A stretch of 64,000 bases of DNA, from the NCBI GenBank assembly GCA_025057755.1, contig JANWVC010000025.1:1-64000 (forward strand), read 5' to 3'. Below, piece after piece: positions 54,215-63,713 of this stretch (positions within the stretch are counted from its first letter, which is position 1; each line of letters opens with the position of its first letter). Both the position numbers and the translations under genes were made by a program. The notes under the pieces are model-generated. The model ran no database searches and had not been told where the DNA came from. It saw only the letters and a program-made list of their open reading frames with translations. Source of the DNA: Limisphaera sp. GTDB lineage: Bacteria > Verrucomicrobiota > Verrucomicrobiia > Limisphaerales > Limisphaeraceae.

Positions 54215-54561
54215 GCCGCAAGGTTGTTCGAAAAGGAGCGCCGGAGGCAAACCGGTTTTCGGTCGACCAAACTGAGCCGCGGCAACCTGCTTTGCGTGTC
54301 AGTAGGGACTTGGGCTGAAGGAACGCTTGCGGGGTTCAGAAAAGGTGTGGGCCACGATCCCTTTGAAGTGTCGACGCAAACAACGTGCACTCGAGCTCGA
54401 CAAGGATCCACCGCGGGCCCTCGTGAGCTCTCAGGACAGACTAGGCGCGACTTCTTCACTAGATAAGGATTGCCCGGCCTGGCTTTGGAGTGCCGGTAAC
54501 ATTTGCCGGGATCCGACCTGACCCGGTCGTCTGAGCCTTGACTGCTGTGGGGCTAGGGGTC

Positions 54562-54577
54562 TGGCATCCGCTTTGCT
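54562..54577 (+). promoter_or_regulatory. Sigma-54 (-24/-12) promoter for the flgB operon
   Basis: TGGCATCCGCTTTGCT, with GG at 54563-54564 and GC at 54575-54576 exactly 10 nt apart. Predicted start near 54588, 16 bases before the flgB ATG. It mirrors the element before fliW. Confidence 0.78.
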
Positions 54578-54603
54578 TTGCAGGTCAGCCAGACTTGGGT
54601 GCC

Positions 54604-54987
54604 ATGATTGACGCACTGTTTAATCAGACCAATTACCTAGCTGCCAAGCGGATGCTGGACGCGACGGTGCTGCGTCATGAAGCCCTGGCGGCGAACGTGG
54701 CAAATTTGGAAACGCCGGGGTATCGACGCGTGGATCTTGCCGGGTCTTTTCAGGAGGAGTTGCGTCGCGCCATTGCGACCGGGGATACCAAGCGGCTGGC
54801 TGAGCTCAAACCGGCCTTGGCGCCGGATACTTCGGCCCTGCCCAACAGTCGGGACGGTAACACAGTGAATCTGGAACAAGAGCTTCTGGAATTGAATCAA
54901 AACGCGCTGGTGCACGCGTTCCAGACGCAGTTGGTTACCGGCCGTTTGTTGCGACTGAAGTTGGCCATTACTGGTCGAGCGGTTTGA
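54604..54987 (+). CDS. flgB: Flagellar basal-body rod protein FlgB
   Basis: Rod subunit of the flagellar basal body, 127 residues, exported by the flagellar secretion system. MIDALFNQTNYLAAKRMLDA is followed by the rod signature VLRHEALAANVANLETPGYR (ANVANxxTPGYR). The C-terminal helix has VNLEQELLELNQNALVHAFQ, typical of FlgB. It is the first gene of the operon; flgC starts 4 bases after its stop. Confidence 0.95.
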   Translation: MIDALFNQTNYLAAKRMLDATVLRHEALAANVANLETPGYRRVDLAGSFQEELRRAIATGDTKRLAELKPALAPDTSALPNSRDGNTVNLEQELLELNQNALVHAFQTQLVTGRLLRLKLAITGRAV

Positions 54988-54991
54988 AGCC

Positions 54992-55423
54992 ATGATCCAA
55001 ATCCTTGCCAGCATTCAAAGTACGGCCTCCGCGCTCACGGCTGAACGGACAAGATTGGACGTGATCGCAGAGAACATCGCGAACGCGCAAACGACGCGCG
55101 GTCCCGACGGAAAGCCGTATCAGCGGCGGGTGGTGATTTTTGAGACAGTGCTGCAGAACGCCATGAGCCGGACCCAGCCTGGCGGAACCGCAGCGACTGT
55201 GCGCGTCGCGCGGATTCAGACGGATCCGCGGCCGCCCTTGGTGGTCTATCGGCCAGGCCATCCGGATGCTGATGCCAACGGGATGGTGGCCATGCCGAAC
55301 ATTAACGTGCACGAAGAAATGGCGGACTTGATTGCAGCTTCGCGTGCCTTTGAGGCAAACCTGGCTGTGGTTAAGAATGCGCGCGCGATGGCGCTGCAGA
55401 CCTTGGCCATTGGGAAACGGTGA
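54992..55423 (+). CDS. flgC: Flagellar basal-body rod protein FlgC
   Basis: Proximal rod subunit, 143 residues. ALTAERTRLDVIAENIANAQ and TTRGPDGKPYQRRVVIFE form the rod signature; VRVARIQTDPRPPLVVYRPG and DANGMVAMPNINVHEEMADL, ending RAFEANLAVVKNARAMALQT, are the FlgC C-terminal block. It lies second in the operon. Confidence 0.96.
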   Translation: MIQILASIQSTASALTAERTRLDVIAENIANAQTTRGPDGKPYQRRVVIFETVLQNAMSRTQPGGTAATVRVARIQTDPRPPLVVYRPGHPDADANGMVAMPNINVHEEMADLIAASRAFEANLAVVKNARAMALQTLAIGKR

Positions 55424-55454
55424 TCCCGCGGAAAGGCCAAATTGATGCAACCGC

Positions 55455-55808
55455 ATGTCGCCCCTTTCTTCCATTCCCTCCGCGCGTCTAACGGCGGACT
55501 GGCCGGTCTCGCGCATCGACACAACGCCGGGATTGCCGCCGGTAGCGGCGCCGGCGACGGCTCCGAATCAACCGGCCACGCCGGCTGGCGATCCGTTTGG
55601 CCAATGGTTACAGCGTTTTGTCGCGGAGGTGAATCAGCATCAGCAGGCGGCCGCTCAGACCGTCCAGGCATTGCAACAAGGCGAGCCCGTCCCGTTGCAT
55701 CAAGCGGTAATTGCCATGGAAGAGGCCAGTGTCAGTTTCCAGCTCATGGTGGAGGTCCGCAACAAACTTTTAGAAGCCTACCAGGAACTGATGCGGCTCC
55801 AGATCTGA
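55455..55808 (+). CDS. fliE: Flagellar hook-basal body protein FliE
   Basis: Junction protein between the MS ring and the rod, 117 residues. The C-terminal half LHQAVIAMEEASVSFQLMVE and VRNKLLEAYQELMRLQI is the FliE signature; the first 40 residues are Pro/Ala-rich and variable. Third gene of the operon, 31 bases after flgC. Confidence 0.92.
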   Translation: MSPLSSIPSARLTADWPVSRIDTTPGLPPVAAPATAPNQPATPAGDPFGQWLQRFVAEVNQHQQAAAQTVQALQQGEPVPLHQAVIAMEEASVSFQLMVEVRNKLLEAYQELMRLQI

Positions 55809-55845
55809 GTGAGCCACGGATGGGGCGGAAGGGGATGGACCGGCC

Positions 55846-57492
55846 ATGAATCTCTCTCTCACGCGACTGGGTGCACAACTGGTTGCCATCTGGCGCGAGC
55901 TGGGTTGGCCGCAGCGCCTGACCCTGGGTGCGGCCGCGTTGGTGGTCGTGGGCGGTTTGGCCGGTATGGCCCTTTGGTCCACTCGGACACCATATGCGCT
56001 GCTTTACGGGCGGTTGTCAGACGCAGAGGCATCTCGGGTCATTAGGGCGCTGGATGAAGCGAAAATCCCTTATCGGATCAGCGGGGGGGGCGGGGCCATT
56101 TACGTCCCAGCAGATCAGGTCCATGCTGTGCGGATGCAGTTAGCAGGGCGAGGCATCCCTCGCAGTGATGGCGTGGGATTCGAGATCTTCGACAAACCCA
56201 ACTTTGGCATCTCTGATTTTGTGCAGCGCGCCAACTATCTGCGAGCTCTTCAAGGTGAACTGGCACGGACGATTAGCCAATTGGACGAGGTGGAATCCGC
56301 TCGGGTCATGGTGGTCTTGCCGGAAAACCGGCTCTTGTTGGATCGAGACAAACAACCCACGGCTTCGGTCTTTGTGCGTTTGCGAGGTCCAGGACCTTTG
56401 CCGCCTCAGGCGGTCAATTCAATCCGGTTCCTGGTGGCCAATGCAGTCGAGGGACTTAAGCCCAATCGCGTTACGGTGGTGGACAATTTCGGCAACGTCC
56501 TGTCGGAAAACAGCGAGGACAATTCCCTGCCGGGGCTGACTGCGTCCCAATTGGCCGTGCGACGCGAGTTGGAACAATACCTTGCTCGTAAAGCCCAAGA
56601 CATGCTGGACAAGATCGTCGGCCATGGCCAGGCCATCGTCCGGGTCTCGGCCGAGATAAACTTTGACACCTTAACGCGCACTGAGGAGCGCTTTGATCCC
56701 GATGGCCAGGTGGTGCGGACTCAGACCAAAAACGACGAAAACACCGATACGGTGACGACAACTCCAACGGTGCCGGTTGGGATCAGTGCCAATACTGCAA
56801 CCGATACCAATGCCACAGCCACACCTCCCCCTGTTACCAACACACGCAACCGCAAGACCACCACCACGGTGGAGTATGAACTGGGCCGTACCGTGAGCAA
56901 CCTCACGCAAATGGCCGGCGGCATCAAACGTCTGTCGGCTGCCGTTACTTTGGCGGCGCGAGTTGAGGGAACCGGCACGGAACGCAAGGTGGCGCCACGG
57001 TCGCCTGAGGAATTGGAAAAAATCCGCCGGCTCGTAGCGGGGGCGTTGGGCATCCCACTGGATGCTGAAAATCCGCGTGGAGACGTGCTCACGGTGGAGG
57101 AACTGCCTTTTGAAGATTCCTTGGGTCAGGACTTGGCGCGGGAACTGCAACGACAACAACGCTGGGAATTTTGGTGGGCCTTCGTACGTCAGTTCGGATA
57201 TCCCCTGTTGGCTGTGGCGCTGTTGGTCTTCTTGTGGCGCATGCTGCAACGCAGCTCCACGCCGGACATCCCGTTGGGAGTACCCGTGGGCCAGCTTCTC
57301 GCGCACGGGAATGGTCACGGTAACGGACACGGCCGAACCGGTTCCAGCGCTGGTTCAGCTCGTGTTTCGCGAGAGGCTGAGACGCCTGACACCTTGACGT
57401 TGGAGGTATTGAACCGGTTGGCCCGGGAAAATCCGGTCAATTTGAGCCACGCATTGCGAGAGTGGATGAACAAGGGTCGACCTCAGGAGTGA
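55846..57492 (+). CDS. fliF: Flagellar MS-ring protein FliF
   Basis: A 548-residue double-pass membrane protein that forms the base ring. First membrane segment near residues 25-45 (LTLGAAALVVVGGLAGMALW), then YALLYGRLSDAEASRVIRAL, SDFVQRANYLRALQGELART and ESARVMVVLPENRLLLDRDK, the family ring-building motifs. A low-complexity Thr/Asn-rich loop (about 290-330) sits in the collar region. The second membrane segment is near 445-467 (FGYPLLAVALLVFLWRML), and the short C-terminal tail binds FliG (TLEVLNRLARENPVNLSHAL). fliG starts 4 bases later. Confidence 0.96.
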   Translation: MNLSLTRLGAQLVAIWRELGWPQRLTLGAAALVVVGGLAGMALWSTRTPYALLYGRLSDAEASRVIRALDEAKIPYRISGGGGAIYVPADQVHAVRMQLAGRGIPRSDGVGFEIFDKPNFGISDFVQRANYLRALQGELARTISQLDEVESARVMVVLPENRLLLDRDKQPTASVFVRLRGPGPLPPQAVNSIRFLVANAVEGLKPNRVTVVDNFGNVLSENSEDNSLPGLTASQLAVRRELEQYLARKAQDMLDKIVGHGQAIVRVSAEINFDTLTRTEERFDPDGQVVRTQTKNDENTDTVTTTPTVPVGISANTATDTNATATPPPVTNTRNRKTTTTVEYELGRTVSNLTQMAGGIKRLSAAVTLAARVEGTGTERKVAPRSPEELEKIRRLVAGALGIPLDAENPRGDVLTVEELPFEDSLGQDLARELQRQQRWEFWWAFVRQFGYPLLAVALLVFLWRMLQRSSTPDIPLGVPVGQLLAHGNGHGNGHGRTGSSAGSARVSREAETPDTLTLEVLNRLARENPVNLSHALREWMNKGRPQE

Positions 57493-57496
57493 TCCC

Positions 57497-58555
57497 ATGC
57501 CTGCTGCGGTTGCCACAGCCCCTGCTGCGACAGAATCGTCCGGTCAAACCGAGGGGATGACGCGTTTGCAAAAGTTGGCGGCCTTACTGGTCATGATGGG
57601 GCCGGAGAACGCCGCGCTGGTGTTGCGTCAGTTTCCGCCCCGCGAGGTAGAGGCCATCTCCCGCGAAATGGTGCGATTTACGTTGATCACACCTGAGCAG
57701 CAGCAGGCTCTGCTGCAAGAGCTCACCCCGGTGATCCTCACTGCCGCCGCCTCGGTGTGTGCCGGTGTGGAGGCCGCTCGAGCCACATTGGAGAAAGCGC
57801 TTGGGGCATTCAAGGCCAGCGACATCTTGGGGCGCATTGCGCCCGGGCGCCCTGTGCCGGCCGCCATGCAAGACCTGACCGAGATGGACCCGCGCCATGT
57901 GACCAACCTGATTCGAGACGAACATCCTCAAACGATTGCCTTTGTGATCAGTCATTTGCCGCCGGAAAAGGCGGCTCAGGTGTTGAACCTCCTGCGGCCG
58001 GAACAACGGGATCAAGTCATCGAGCGATTGGCCACGCTGGCGCCCACGCCTGTTGAAGTCACTGAAAAAGTGGCCGAGGTCATTAATGCGAAACTGGGCG
58101 TGAAGCAGACCCGGGCCCTGACCCAGACCGGCGGGGTCACCCCGGCAGCGGATATTCTCAACGCGATGGATAAAGAAACCAGTCGTGCCCTGCTGGCCAG
58201 CTTGGAGGAGCGCAATCCGGAGCTCTGTCAGGCCATTCGCAAGAAAATGTTCACCTTTGAAGATCTGCGTCGGCTCGATAACCAGGCCATTCAGCGGATC
58301 CTGCGCGAGATCGAGATGCGCGATTTGGTGTTGGCGCTTAAAAAGGCCAGCGAACCACTCACCCAATTGTTGCTCTCGAACATTTCGCGGCGTGCGGCTG
58401 AGACAATTCGGGAAGAGCTGGCCTTCCTCGGCCATGTCAAACTGCGGGACATCGAAGCCGCCCAGTTTCGGATCATTGACGTGGTTCGCAAGTTGGAGGC
58501 CGAGGGCGAAATTGACCTGGACGTGGGAATGGAGACGGAAGATGCCGTGGTCTGA
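57497..58555 (+). CDS. fliG: Flagellar motor switch protein FliG
   Basis: Rotor protein, 352 residues, linking the MS ring to the C-ring and taking torque from the stator. LQKLAALLVMMGPENAALVL opens the N-domain; IRDEHPQTIAFVISHLPPEK is the middle-domain EHPQ motif; the C-terminal torque helix region reads REIEMRDLVLALKKASEPLT and EELAFLGHVKLRDIEAAQFR with the charged residues of the family. Its end overlaps the fliH start by 14 bases. Confidence 0.96.
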   Translation: MPAAVATAPAATESSGQTEGMTRLQKLAALLVMMGPENAALVLRQFPPREVEAISREMVRFTLITPEQQQALLQELTPVILTAAASVCAGVEAARATLEKALGAFKASDILGRIAPGRPVPAAMQDLTEMDPRHVTNLIRDEHPQTIAFVISHLPPEKAAQVLNLLRPEQRDQVIERLATLAPTPVEVTEKVAEVINAKLGVKQTRALTQTGGVTPAADILNAMDKETSRALLASLEERNPELCQAIRKKMFTFEDLRRLDNQAIQRILREIEMRDLVLALKKASEPLTQLLLSNISRRAAETIREELAFLGHVKLRDIEAAQFRIIDVVRKLEAEGEIDLDVGMETEDAVV

Positions 58556-59126
58556 GACCATTCGTTTTGATCGACCCTTGCGGCATGTATCCCTGCAACC
58601 GGGCACGGGGTCGCCGGACTGGGCGGCCGTTTGGGAACGCAGCCTGCAACAGGCCCGAGAAGAAGGTCGTCGCGAGGGCGAACGCCTCTTGAGCGAACAG
58701 CTTATTCGCCAGCGCAACGAGCTGGCCGAGGTCCAGCGCCGTGTATGGGAAACGTTGCGGCGTGCGGTGCCAGAGGTCTTGCGTCAAGCCGAGTCGTTGC
58801 TCGTCCCGTTGGCTTTGGAGGCGGCGCGTCGCATCGTGGCCGAAATACCAATTGACGCAACCTTGGTGGAGCGCGTCGTGCGGGAAGCCTTGCGGCAAGC
58901 CGAAGAGACTGCCGAGGTCGTCATTCGGTTGCATCCAGAAGACCTGGCCTTGCTGCGGCAACACGGATCGCACCTCTTGCAAGCGCCACCCGAAACGGGT
59001 TCGGTCCGATTTGTTGCCAGTTCGGAGATCAGCCGGGGCGGCTGTGTGATTCAGACCCGATTCGGGATCATTGATGCGCGGCGCGAAACGAAACTCGGGC
59101 AATTGCAACAGGCTTTGACCCCATGA
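58542..59126 (+). CDS. fliH: Flagellar export ATPase regulator FliH
   Basis: About 194 residues. FliH holds the ATPase FliI in check and brings it to the export gate. QQAREEGRREGERLLSEQLI is the G-x3-G type repeat helix of FliH, and VRLHPEDLALL, SEISRGGCVIQTRFGIIDAR form the C-terminal domain. The ATG at 58542 lies inside the end of fliG; fliI overlaps its stop (ATGA). Confidence 0.92.
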   Translation: MPWSETIRFDRPLRHVSLQPGTGSPDWAAVWERSLQQAREEGRREGERLLSEQLIRQRNELAEVQRRVWETLRRAVPEVLRQAESLLVPLALEAARRIVAEIPIDATLVERVVREALRQAEETAEVVIRLHPEDLALLRQHGSHLLQAPPETGSVRFVASSEISRGGCVIQTRFGIIDARRETKLGQLQQALTP

Positions 59127-60556
59127 AGGCGCCTTTGTGCGGTGCAAGTACGGTTCAGCGGGCGTTGAGCCGCGTGCGGCAGGTCCGGGTCACCGAGTCG
59201 TGCGGACGAGTGGTGCGGTTGATTGGGCTGGTGATTGAATCTGAGGGACCGTTGGCTGCGGTGGGTGAGGTCTGTCGTATCGTTTCGCCTCGTCAGCGAG
59301 ATGAAACCCTGGCTGAAGTGGTGGGATTTCGTGATCAGCACCTCTTGCTGATGCCGTTGGGAGAGACTCATGGAATCCATCCTGGTTGTGAGGTGATCGC
59401 CACGGGCGCATCGTTGCAGGTGCCGGTAGGATCGGTCTTGCGCGGGCGCGTCCTCGATGGGTTGGGCCGCCCCATGGATGGCCTGGGACCCATCGAAGCT
59501 GAAGCGCACGTGCCCGTGCAATTGCCCCCGCCGCACCCGTTGCGGCGGCAGCGAATTCGTGATCCTTTTTGCACGGGCATCAAGGCTCTGGACACTTTCG
59601 TGCCGCTGGGACGTGGCCAGCGAGTGGGCATTTTTGCCGGCAGTGGCGTGGGCAAGTCCACCTTGCTTGGCATGATCGCCGCGCATGCAGAAGCGGATAT
59701 CAATGTCATTGCATTGATCGGCGAGCGGGGTCGCGAGGTCCGCGAATTCTTGGAGCGCGACCTGGGCGAAGCGGGTCGAGGTCGCTCTGTGGTGGTGGTA
59801 GCTACGTCGAACGAGCCGGCGCTGCATCGTGTCAAGGCGGCATTTCTCGCTATGGCCATCGCAGAGCATTTCCGTGACCAGGGTCTGAATGTGTTGCTGA
59901 TGATGGATTCAGTCACGCGCTTCGCGATGGCGCAGCGGGAAATCGGCTTGGCCGTGGGTGAACCGCCTGCTAGCCGCGGCTACACGCCCTCGGTCTTTTC
60001 TTTACTGCCTCAGTTACTGGAACGAGCCGGAGCAGGGGAACGGGGCACGATCACGGGATTGTTCACGGTCCTCGTGGAGGCCGACGACATGAACGATCCC
60101 ATCGCCGATGCGGTCCGATCGATCCTGGATGGGCATGTGGTGTTAAGTCGCGAGCTGGCGACGCAGAACCATTATCCGGCCATTGACGTTTTGGAGAGTG
60201 TGAGCCGGCTGAATCGGGACTTGCTCACCCGGGAACAACTGGAGCTTACAGCGGTCGCGCGTGACTTGTTGGCGTTGTACCGACGGAACCAGGACCTGAT
60301 CCAGATTGGTGCTTATCCAGCGGGTAGCAATGCGGCGATCGATCGGGCGATCGCATTACAGGAACCGTTACGGGCATTCTTGCGTCAGAGTCTCGATGAA
60401 GGGTTCCGGCTCGAACAAAGTTGGACCTTGCTTCGAGAAACCCTGGCGCGCTCCGTGGGGCTTGCAGCACCTCCCGCCGGCGCACCATTACCCGCGGCGC
60501 CCGTGGCCTGGACAGTTGCGGGTCGGCCTGACCAATCCGGAGGGGTCGGATCATGA
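59123..60556 (+). CDS. fliI: Flagellar export ATPase FliI
   Basis: Cytoplasmic hexameric ATPase, 477 residues, energising the flagellar type III export system. GIFAGSGVGKSTLLGMIAAH is Walker A (near residue 172), NVLLMMDSVTRFAMAQREIG holds Walker B and the following catalytic block, and ALIGERGREVREFLERDLGE is family-specific. N-terminal residues 15-90 are the beta-barrel. Translationally coupled to fliH on one side and fliJ on the other. Confidence 0.97.
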   Translation: MKAPLCGASTVQRALSRVRQVRVTESCGRVVRLIGLVIESEGPLAAVGEVCRIVSPRQRDETLAEVVGFRDQHLLLMPLGETHGIHPGCEVIATGASLQVPVGSVLRGRVLDGLGRPMDGLGPIEAEAHVPVQLPPPHPLRRQRIRDPFCTGIKALDTFVPLGRGQRVGIFAGSGVGKSTLLGMIAAHAEADINVIALIGERGREVREFLERDLGEAGRGRSVVVVATSNEPALHRVKAAFLAMAIAEHFRDQGLNVLLMMDSVTRFAMAQREIGLAVGEPPASRGYTPSVFSLLPQLLERAGAGERGTITGLFTVLVEADDMNDPIADAVRSILDGHVVLSRELATQNHYPAIDVLESVSRLNRDLLTREQLELTAVARDLLALYRRNQDLIQIGAYPAGSNAAIDRAIALQEPLRAFLRQSLDEGFRLEQSWTLLRETLARSVGLAAPPAGAPLPAAPVAWTVAGRPDQSGGVGS

Positions 60557-61038
60557 AAGCCTTTCGATTTAGCTTGCAGGCCCTGTGGGTGCTGCGCGGC
60601 CAAGAGGAAGAACTGGCCCGACATCGGTTTGCCGAAAGCTTCCGCGCGGTGCAAGCGGCAGCAGCCCGCGTGGAAGAGGCACGGCAACAGATGTGGACGG
60701 CGGCAGATCGTTTCCGGGCAAGTACAGAGCAAGGAACCCAGGCAGGGACGCTCCAACAAGATCTCTCTTGGTTCCGACAGTTGCAGGAAGTGTTTCGCCG
60801 ACGGATTCAGAGCTGGCAAACGGCCTGCCAGGCCTCGGAGAAGGCCTGGCAAGAACTCCTGCAGGTTCGACGCAATCGGGAAACGTTGGATCGGTATCGT
60901 ACCCGGCAAAGGCAAGCTTGGTTGCTGGCCCTGCAACGGTCGGAACAAAAGGAACTGGATGAACTGGCCCAACAAAGACACGTCCGGGCCGAAATCGGCC
61001 AGCGCTTCCGGCCTGACTCACCGCGAGGTCCCGTATGA
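60553..61038 (+). CDS. fliJ: Flagellar protein FliJ
   Basis: A 161-residue coiled-coil protein; FliJ inserts into the FliI ring and carries chaperones. The start KAFRFSLQALWVLRGQEEEL is typical (F-x-F-xLQxLLxLR), and nearly the whole chain is heptad-like helix with EEELARHRFAESFRAVQAAA and ending RSEQKELDELAQQRH. It overlaps fliI by 4 bases and the next gene by 4 bases. Confidence 0.9.
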   Translation: MKAFRFSLQALWVLRGQEEELARHRFAESFRAVQAAAARVEEARQQMWTAADRFRASTEQGTQAGTLQQDLSWFRQLQEVFRRRIQSWQTACQASEKAWQELLQVRRNRETLDRYRTRQRQAWLLALQRSEQKELDELAQQRHVRAEIGQRFRPDSPRGPV

Positions 61039-61673
61039 TCCGAGTGTTGCAAGCACCATGGATGGCAGCTTTCGTGGGCGGCCTCCTGTATTTGGGCGTG
61101 ACATTCGCCCTGTTGAGTCCTGCTCGATTAAACCTCAATCCGGAGCGGCGCCCGGTTTCTGCTGGCCGACCTCCCCGGCCAGCGGATGATCTGCCCTCGT
61201 GGCGCTTTCGCAATCCGGAATTGCAGCAATGGATCGTTGAGTTGCAGCGAGAGCGTCAGGCCTTGGCTCAGCGCGAAGAGCAACTCAAGGAGCTGGCCAT
61301 GCGATTGGAGGCAGAGCGTCAGGAGCTAATTCTGATCACACAAACCGTGGCACGGCTGCAAGCCGAGTTCGATCGGAATATCATCCGGTTCCAGGAAACA
61401 CAGGCCGAACAATTCAAGCGACAAGCGAAGCTTTTGACGGGCATGTCGGTGGAGGGTCAACTGGCACTGTTGCAGCAGATGCCCGACGATGACGTGGTCC
61501 GGCTGCTGGCGTTGATGAAGAATGATGATGTCAGCCAGTTGTTGGACATGATGAGTAAGGGCGGCCCGGCTGAGGCCCGGCGCGCCGTTTTGTTGACGGA
61601 GAAAATGCGACGGTTACTACCACCGGCTGGTACCAATCCCGGCCCGACGCGTTTGACTGCCGCCGGATCATGA
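61035..61673 (+). CDS. MotE-like flagellar chaperone, MgtE-N-type domain
   Basis: A 212-residue protein with one N-terminal membrane segment (MAAFVGGLLYLGVTFALLSP), a coiled coil (IVELQRERQALAQREEQLKE, LEAERQELILITQTVARLQA) and a C-terminal MgtE_N-like helical domain (GQLALLQQMPDDDVVRLLAL, MKNDDVSQLLDMM). This is the layout of MotE, which in Sinorhizobium assists the stator partner MotC; similar proteins sit between fliJ and fliK in many flagellar operons. Its position here supports the assignment but the partner is unknown. The stop overlaps fliK by 4 bases. Confidence 0.8.
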   Translation: MIRVLQAPWMAAFVGGLLYLGVTFALLSPARLNLNPERRPVSAGRPPRPADDLPSWRFRNPELQQWIVELQRERQALAQREEQLKELAMRLEAERQELILITQTVARLQAEFDRNIIRFQETQAEQFKRQAKLLTGMSVEGQLALLQQMPDDDVVRLLALMKNDDVSQLLDMMSKGGPAEARRAVLLTEKMRRLLPPAGTNPGPTRLTAAGS

Positions 61674-63244
61674 CGCCCAGCTCTCATATCCTCTTGCCAT
61701 CTTTTGCATGTTTCGAAGCGCCTGCTTTGCCGGTGACGTCCATGGCAGGGCCTTGCCGCCGTGGCGAAACTGCATTTGCAGATTGGATCCTCCAAGCGCA
61801 GGCCTGCCGGCCAGTTCCTGAGCTGGATGCATTAGAGGATGAAGTCGGAGCTTCCATAGATCAGCCGAAACCTGGCAAGGAGTTGGAAATCTGCAGGAGG
61901 GAATCGGAAACGCCCGAAGCTACTATGCCTGCTTTGGTCGCAGGGCCACCAGCCCTGTGCTTGGAGCGGTGCCATTTGCGGGAGCAGTTGGAGCTGGGTG
62001 CCTCGGCGGCAGTGGGAACGTCAAACCTGCTTGCGACGAACGGACGGCTCGATGACACATCTGCGAGCGTAGCGGTGTTACCGTTCCTCATGTTGGAGCA
62101 AACGTTTCAGCCCAATTGTGACCAGGCTTCCGATCCCGCGTTTTCATGCAGATCCGATTCCGTACCGTTCGCCCCAGGGAAGGCATGTGCGTCTCAGGAG
62201 ACACCGGCTCCGGCCGAACTCGAACGACAGGTGGGTAATGGACAACGATCTAGGCCTTCGGACACTCCTGCCGATGCATCCGACCGCACTCCGATCGATC
62301 CGGGACAGGGAGAGGGGCAAACAGAATCCGGACTGACCGTCATCTCGACAGCGGGTTTGGCGCGGGAATTGGGCCCGGCCAGAGAGTCAGACACCGCGTG
62401 GTGCGACAGAGCCTGTTTGGCCTCGAACCCGGAGGGAGGCAGGGGCAAGTCGTCCTTTGACAACCCTGCGGCCCGGGGAAGCGAAAACCCGGAATCTGTT
62501 GGAAGCGAAGGGTCGGCAGGTACCCCTCTTTTGAAGTTGGACACGTCACGATCTAACGAAACTGGTGAAGAGGGCGCGATGTCTCCTGACCGAAGCCTGC
62601 AGCGGCTTCTGGATCAACATGGCACATCCTGTGCTGTGTGGCGAAATGCCATGAACAACACCGCGCAATCGCCGAAAGATGCCGAGTTGAATAAGCAGAA
62701 TTTGCCGGACCATGGCATGACTCAGGCACATTCCTCTCCGGCGCCGGCCTCAGCCGTGGATGCCTCAACGCAACCGCGACTCTCGTCGGCCTCGGTGCAG
62801 CTGTTGTTTCATGCATTCGAACGGACCTTCGACATTGTGCATCTTCATGCCACGCGATTGCGCGAAGCCGGCCCAGAGCAACTCCACGTGGTGATTAAGC
62901 CTGGCGCAGGTGTGCAACTGTCGATGACCCTGCGGCAAGAAGGCGACCGGGTGCGTGCGGAGGTCTGGATGCACCGTGGGGACTTCGAGTTTTTCCAGCG
63001 GCATTGGCGGGAGCTTCAGGAACGTTGCGACAGCCGGGGCATTCAATTGGGAGACCTGCAACGACATCCGGATTTTCAATCGAATCAGCATCGCTCCGGA
63101 TACCGGCCGCCGGCAGGCGATTGGGCCGATCCTCTCAGTGCTGGGGCTTACGCGGAGTTTGCCCTGGCTGGTTCGCTGACGGAGCCGCCTGGCCGACGCG
63201 CCTTTCGGTCGGCCCGCCATCGCGGCTGGGAAACCTGGGCATAA
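61670..63244 (+). CDS. fliK: Flagellar hook-length control protein FliK
   Basis: A 524-residue exported ruler protein. The N-terminal 370 residues are low in conservation, rich in Ala, Ser, Pro and Glu, as in all FliK. The C-terminal switch domain is clear: LHVVIKPGAGVQLSMTLRQE and EVWMHRGDFEFFQRHWRELQ with ERCDSRGIQLGDLQ match FliK_C, which stops hook growth and changes export specificity. Located between a MotE-like gene and flgD, the usual order. Confidence 0.85.
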   Translation: MTPSSHILLPSFACFEAPALPVTSMAGPCRRGETAFADWILQAQACRPVPELDALEDEVGASIDQPKPGKELEICRRESETPEATMPALVAGPPALCLERCHLREQLELGASAAVGTSNLLATNGRLDDTSASVAVLPFLMLEQTFQPNCDQASDPAFSCRSDSVPFAPGKACASQETPAPAELERQVGNGQRSRPSDTPADASDRTPIDPGQGEGQTESGLTVISTAGLARELGPARESDTAWCDRACLASNPEGGRGKSSFDNPAARGSENPESVGSEGSAGTPLLKLDTSRSNETGEEGAMSPDRSLQRLLDQHGTSCAVWRNAMNNTAQSPKDAELNKQNLPDHGMTQAHSSPAPASAVDASTQPRLSSASVQLLFHAFERTFDIVHLHATRLREAGPEQLHVVIKPGAGVQLSMTLRQEGDRVRAEVWMHRGDFEFFQRHWRELQERCDSRGIQLGDLQRHPDFQSNQHRSGYRPPAGDWADPLSAGAYAEFALAGSLTEPPGRRAFRSARHRGWETWA

Positions 63245-63261
63245 AGGAGGGCCTTGAACCG

Positions 63262-63699
63262 ATGAACCCGGTCCTCAACAATGCAGCGGTTCGGAACGAC
63301 CTGCTTGGTGCGGACGTGAACAGCCGCGTGCCGGTCAAGACGCTGTCGCAACAAGATTTTCTGAAGATTCTGGTGACCCAGATCACCAGTCAAAACCCGC
63401 TGCAACCCGATGCCGATCTGACCTCCATCACGCAAATGGCCCAGTTTACGGCATTGGAGCAGATGCGACAATTGCAGAGCGAGCTGCAGCGACTGGCCGA
63501 TGCCCAACAGCGCATGCGAGCAGCGGAACTGCTCGGGCGGAGGGTGACCTTGCAAGCGCCCGGCGCCGCCGAACCCATCAGGGGCCTGGTCGAGGCGGTT
63601 GAATTCGGCCCGACCGGACCGCTTTTGGTGGTTCAAGGTCAACGCTATTCCCTGGACCAAATCTTGTTCGTAACCCCTTCCATACAAGAGCAACCGTAG
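63262..63699 (+). CDS. flgD: Flagellar hook capping protein FlgD
   Basis: Scaffold cap that lets hook subunits polymerise; it leaves when the hook is done. 145 residues. LSQQDFLKILVTQITSQNPL and the following QPDADLTSITQMAQFTALEQ form the FlgD N-terminal signature; the C-terminal part ELLGRRVTLQAPGAAEPIRG is the short FlgD tail. The strong AAAGGAGG at 63243-63250 decides the ATG at 63262 over the longer open frame upstream. Confidence 0.94.
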   Translation: MNPVLNNAAVRNDLLGADVNSRVPVKTLSQQDFLKILVTQITSQNPLQPDADLTSITQMAQFTALEQMRQLQSELQRLADAQQRMRAAELLGRRVTLQAPGAAEPIRGLVEAVEFGPTGPLLVVQGQRYSLDQILFVTPSIQEQP

Positions 63700-63713
63700 C
63701 TTTTTAACGACCT

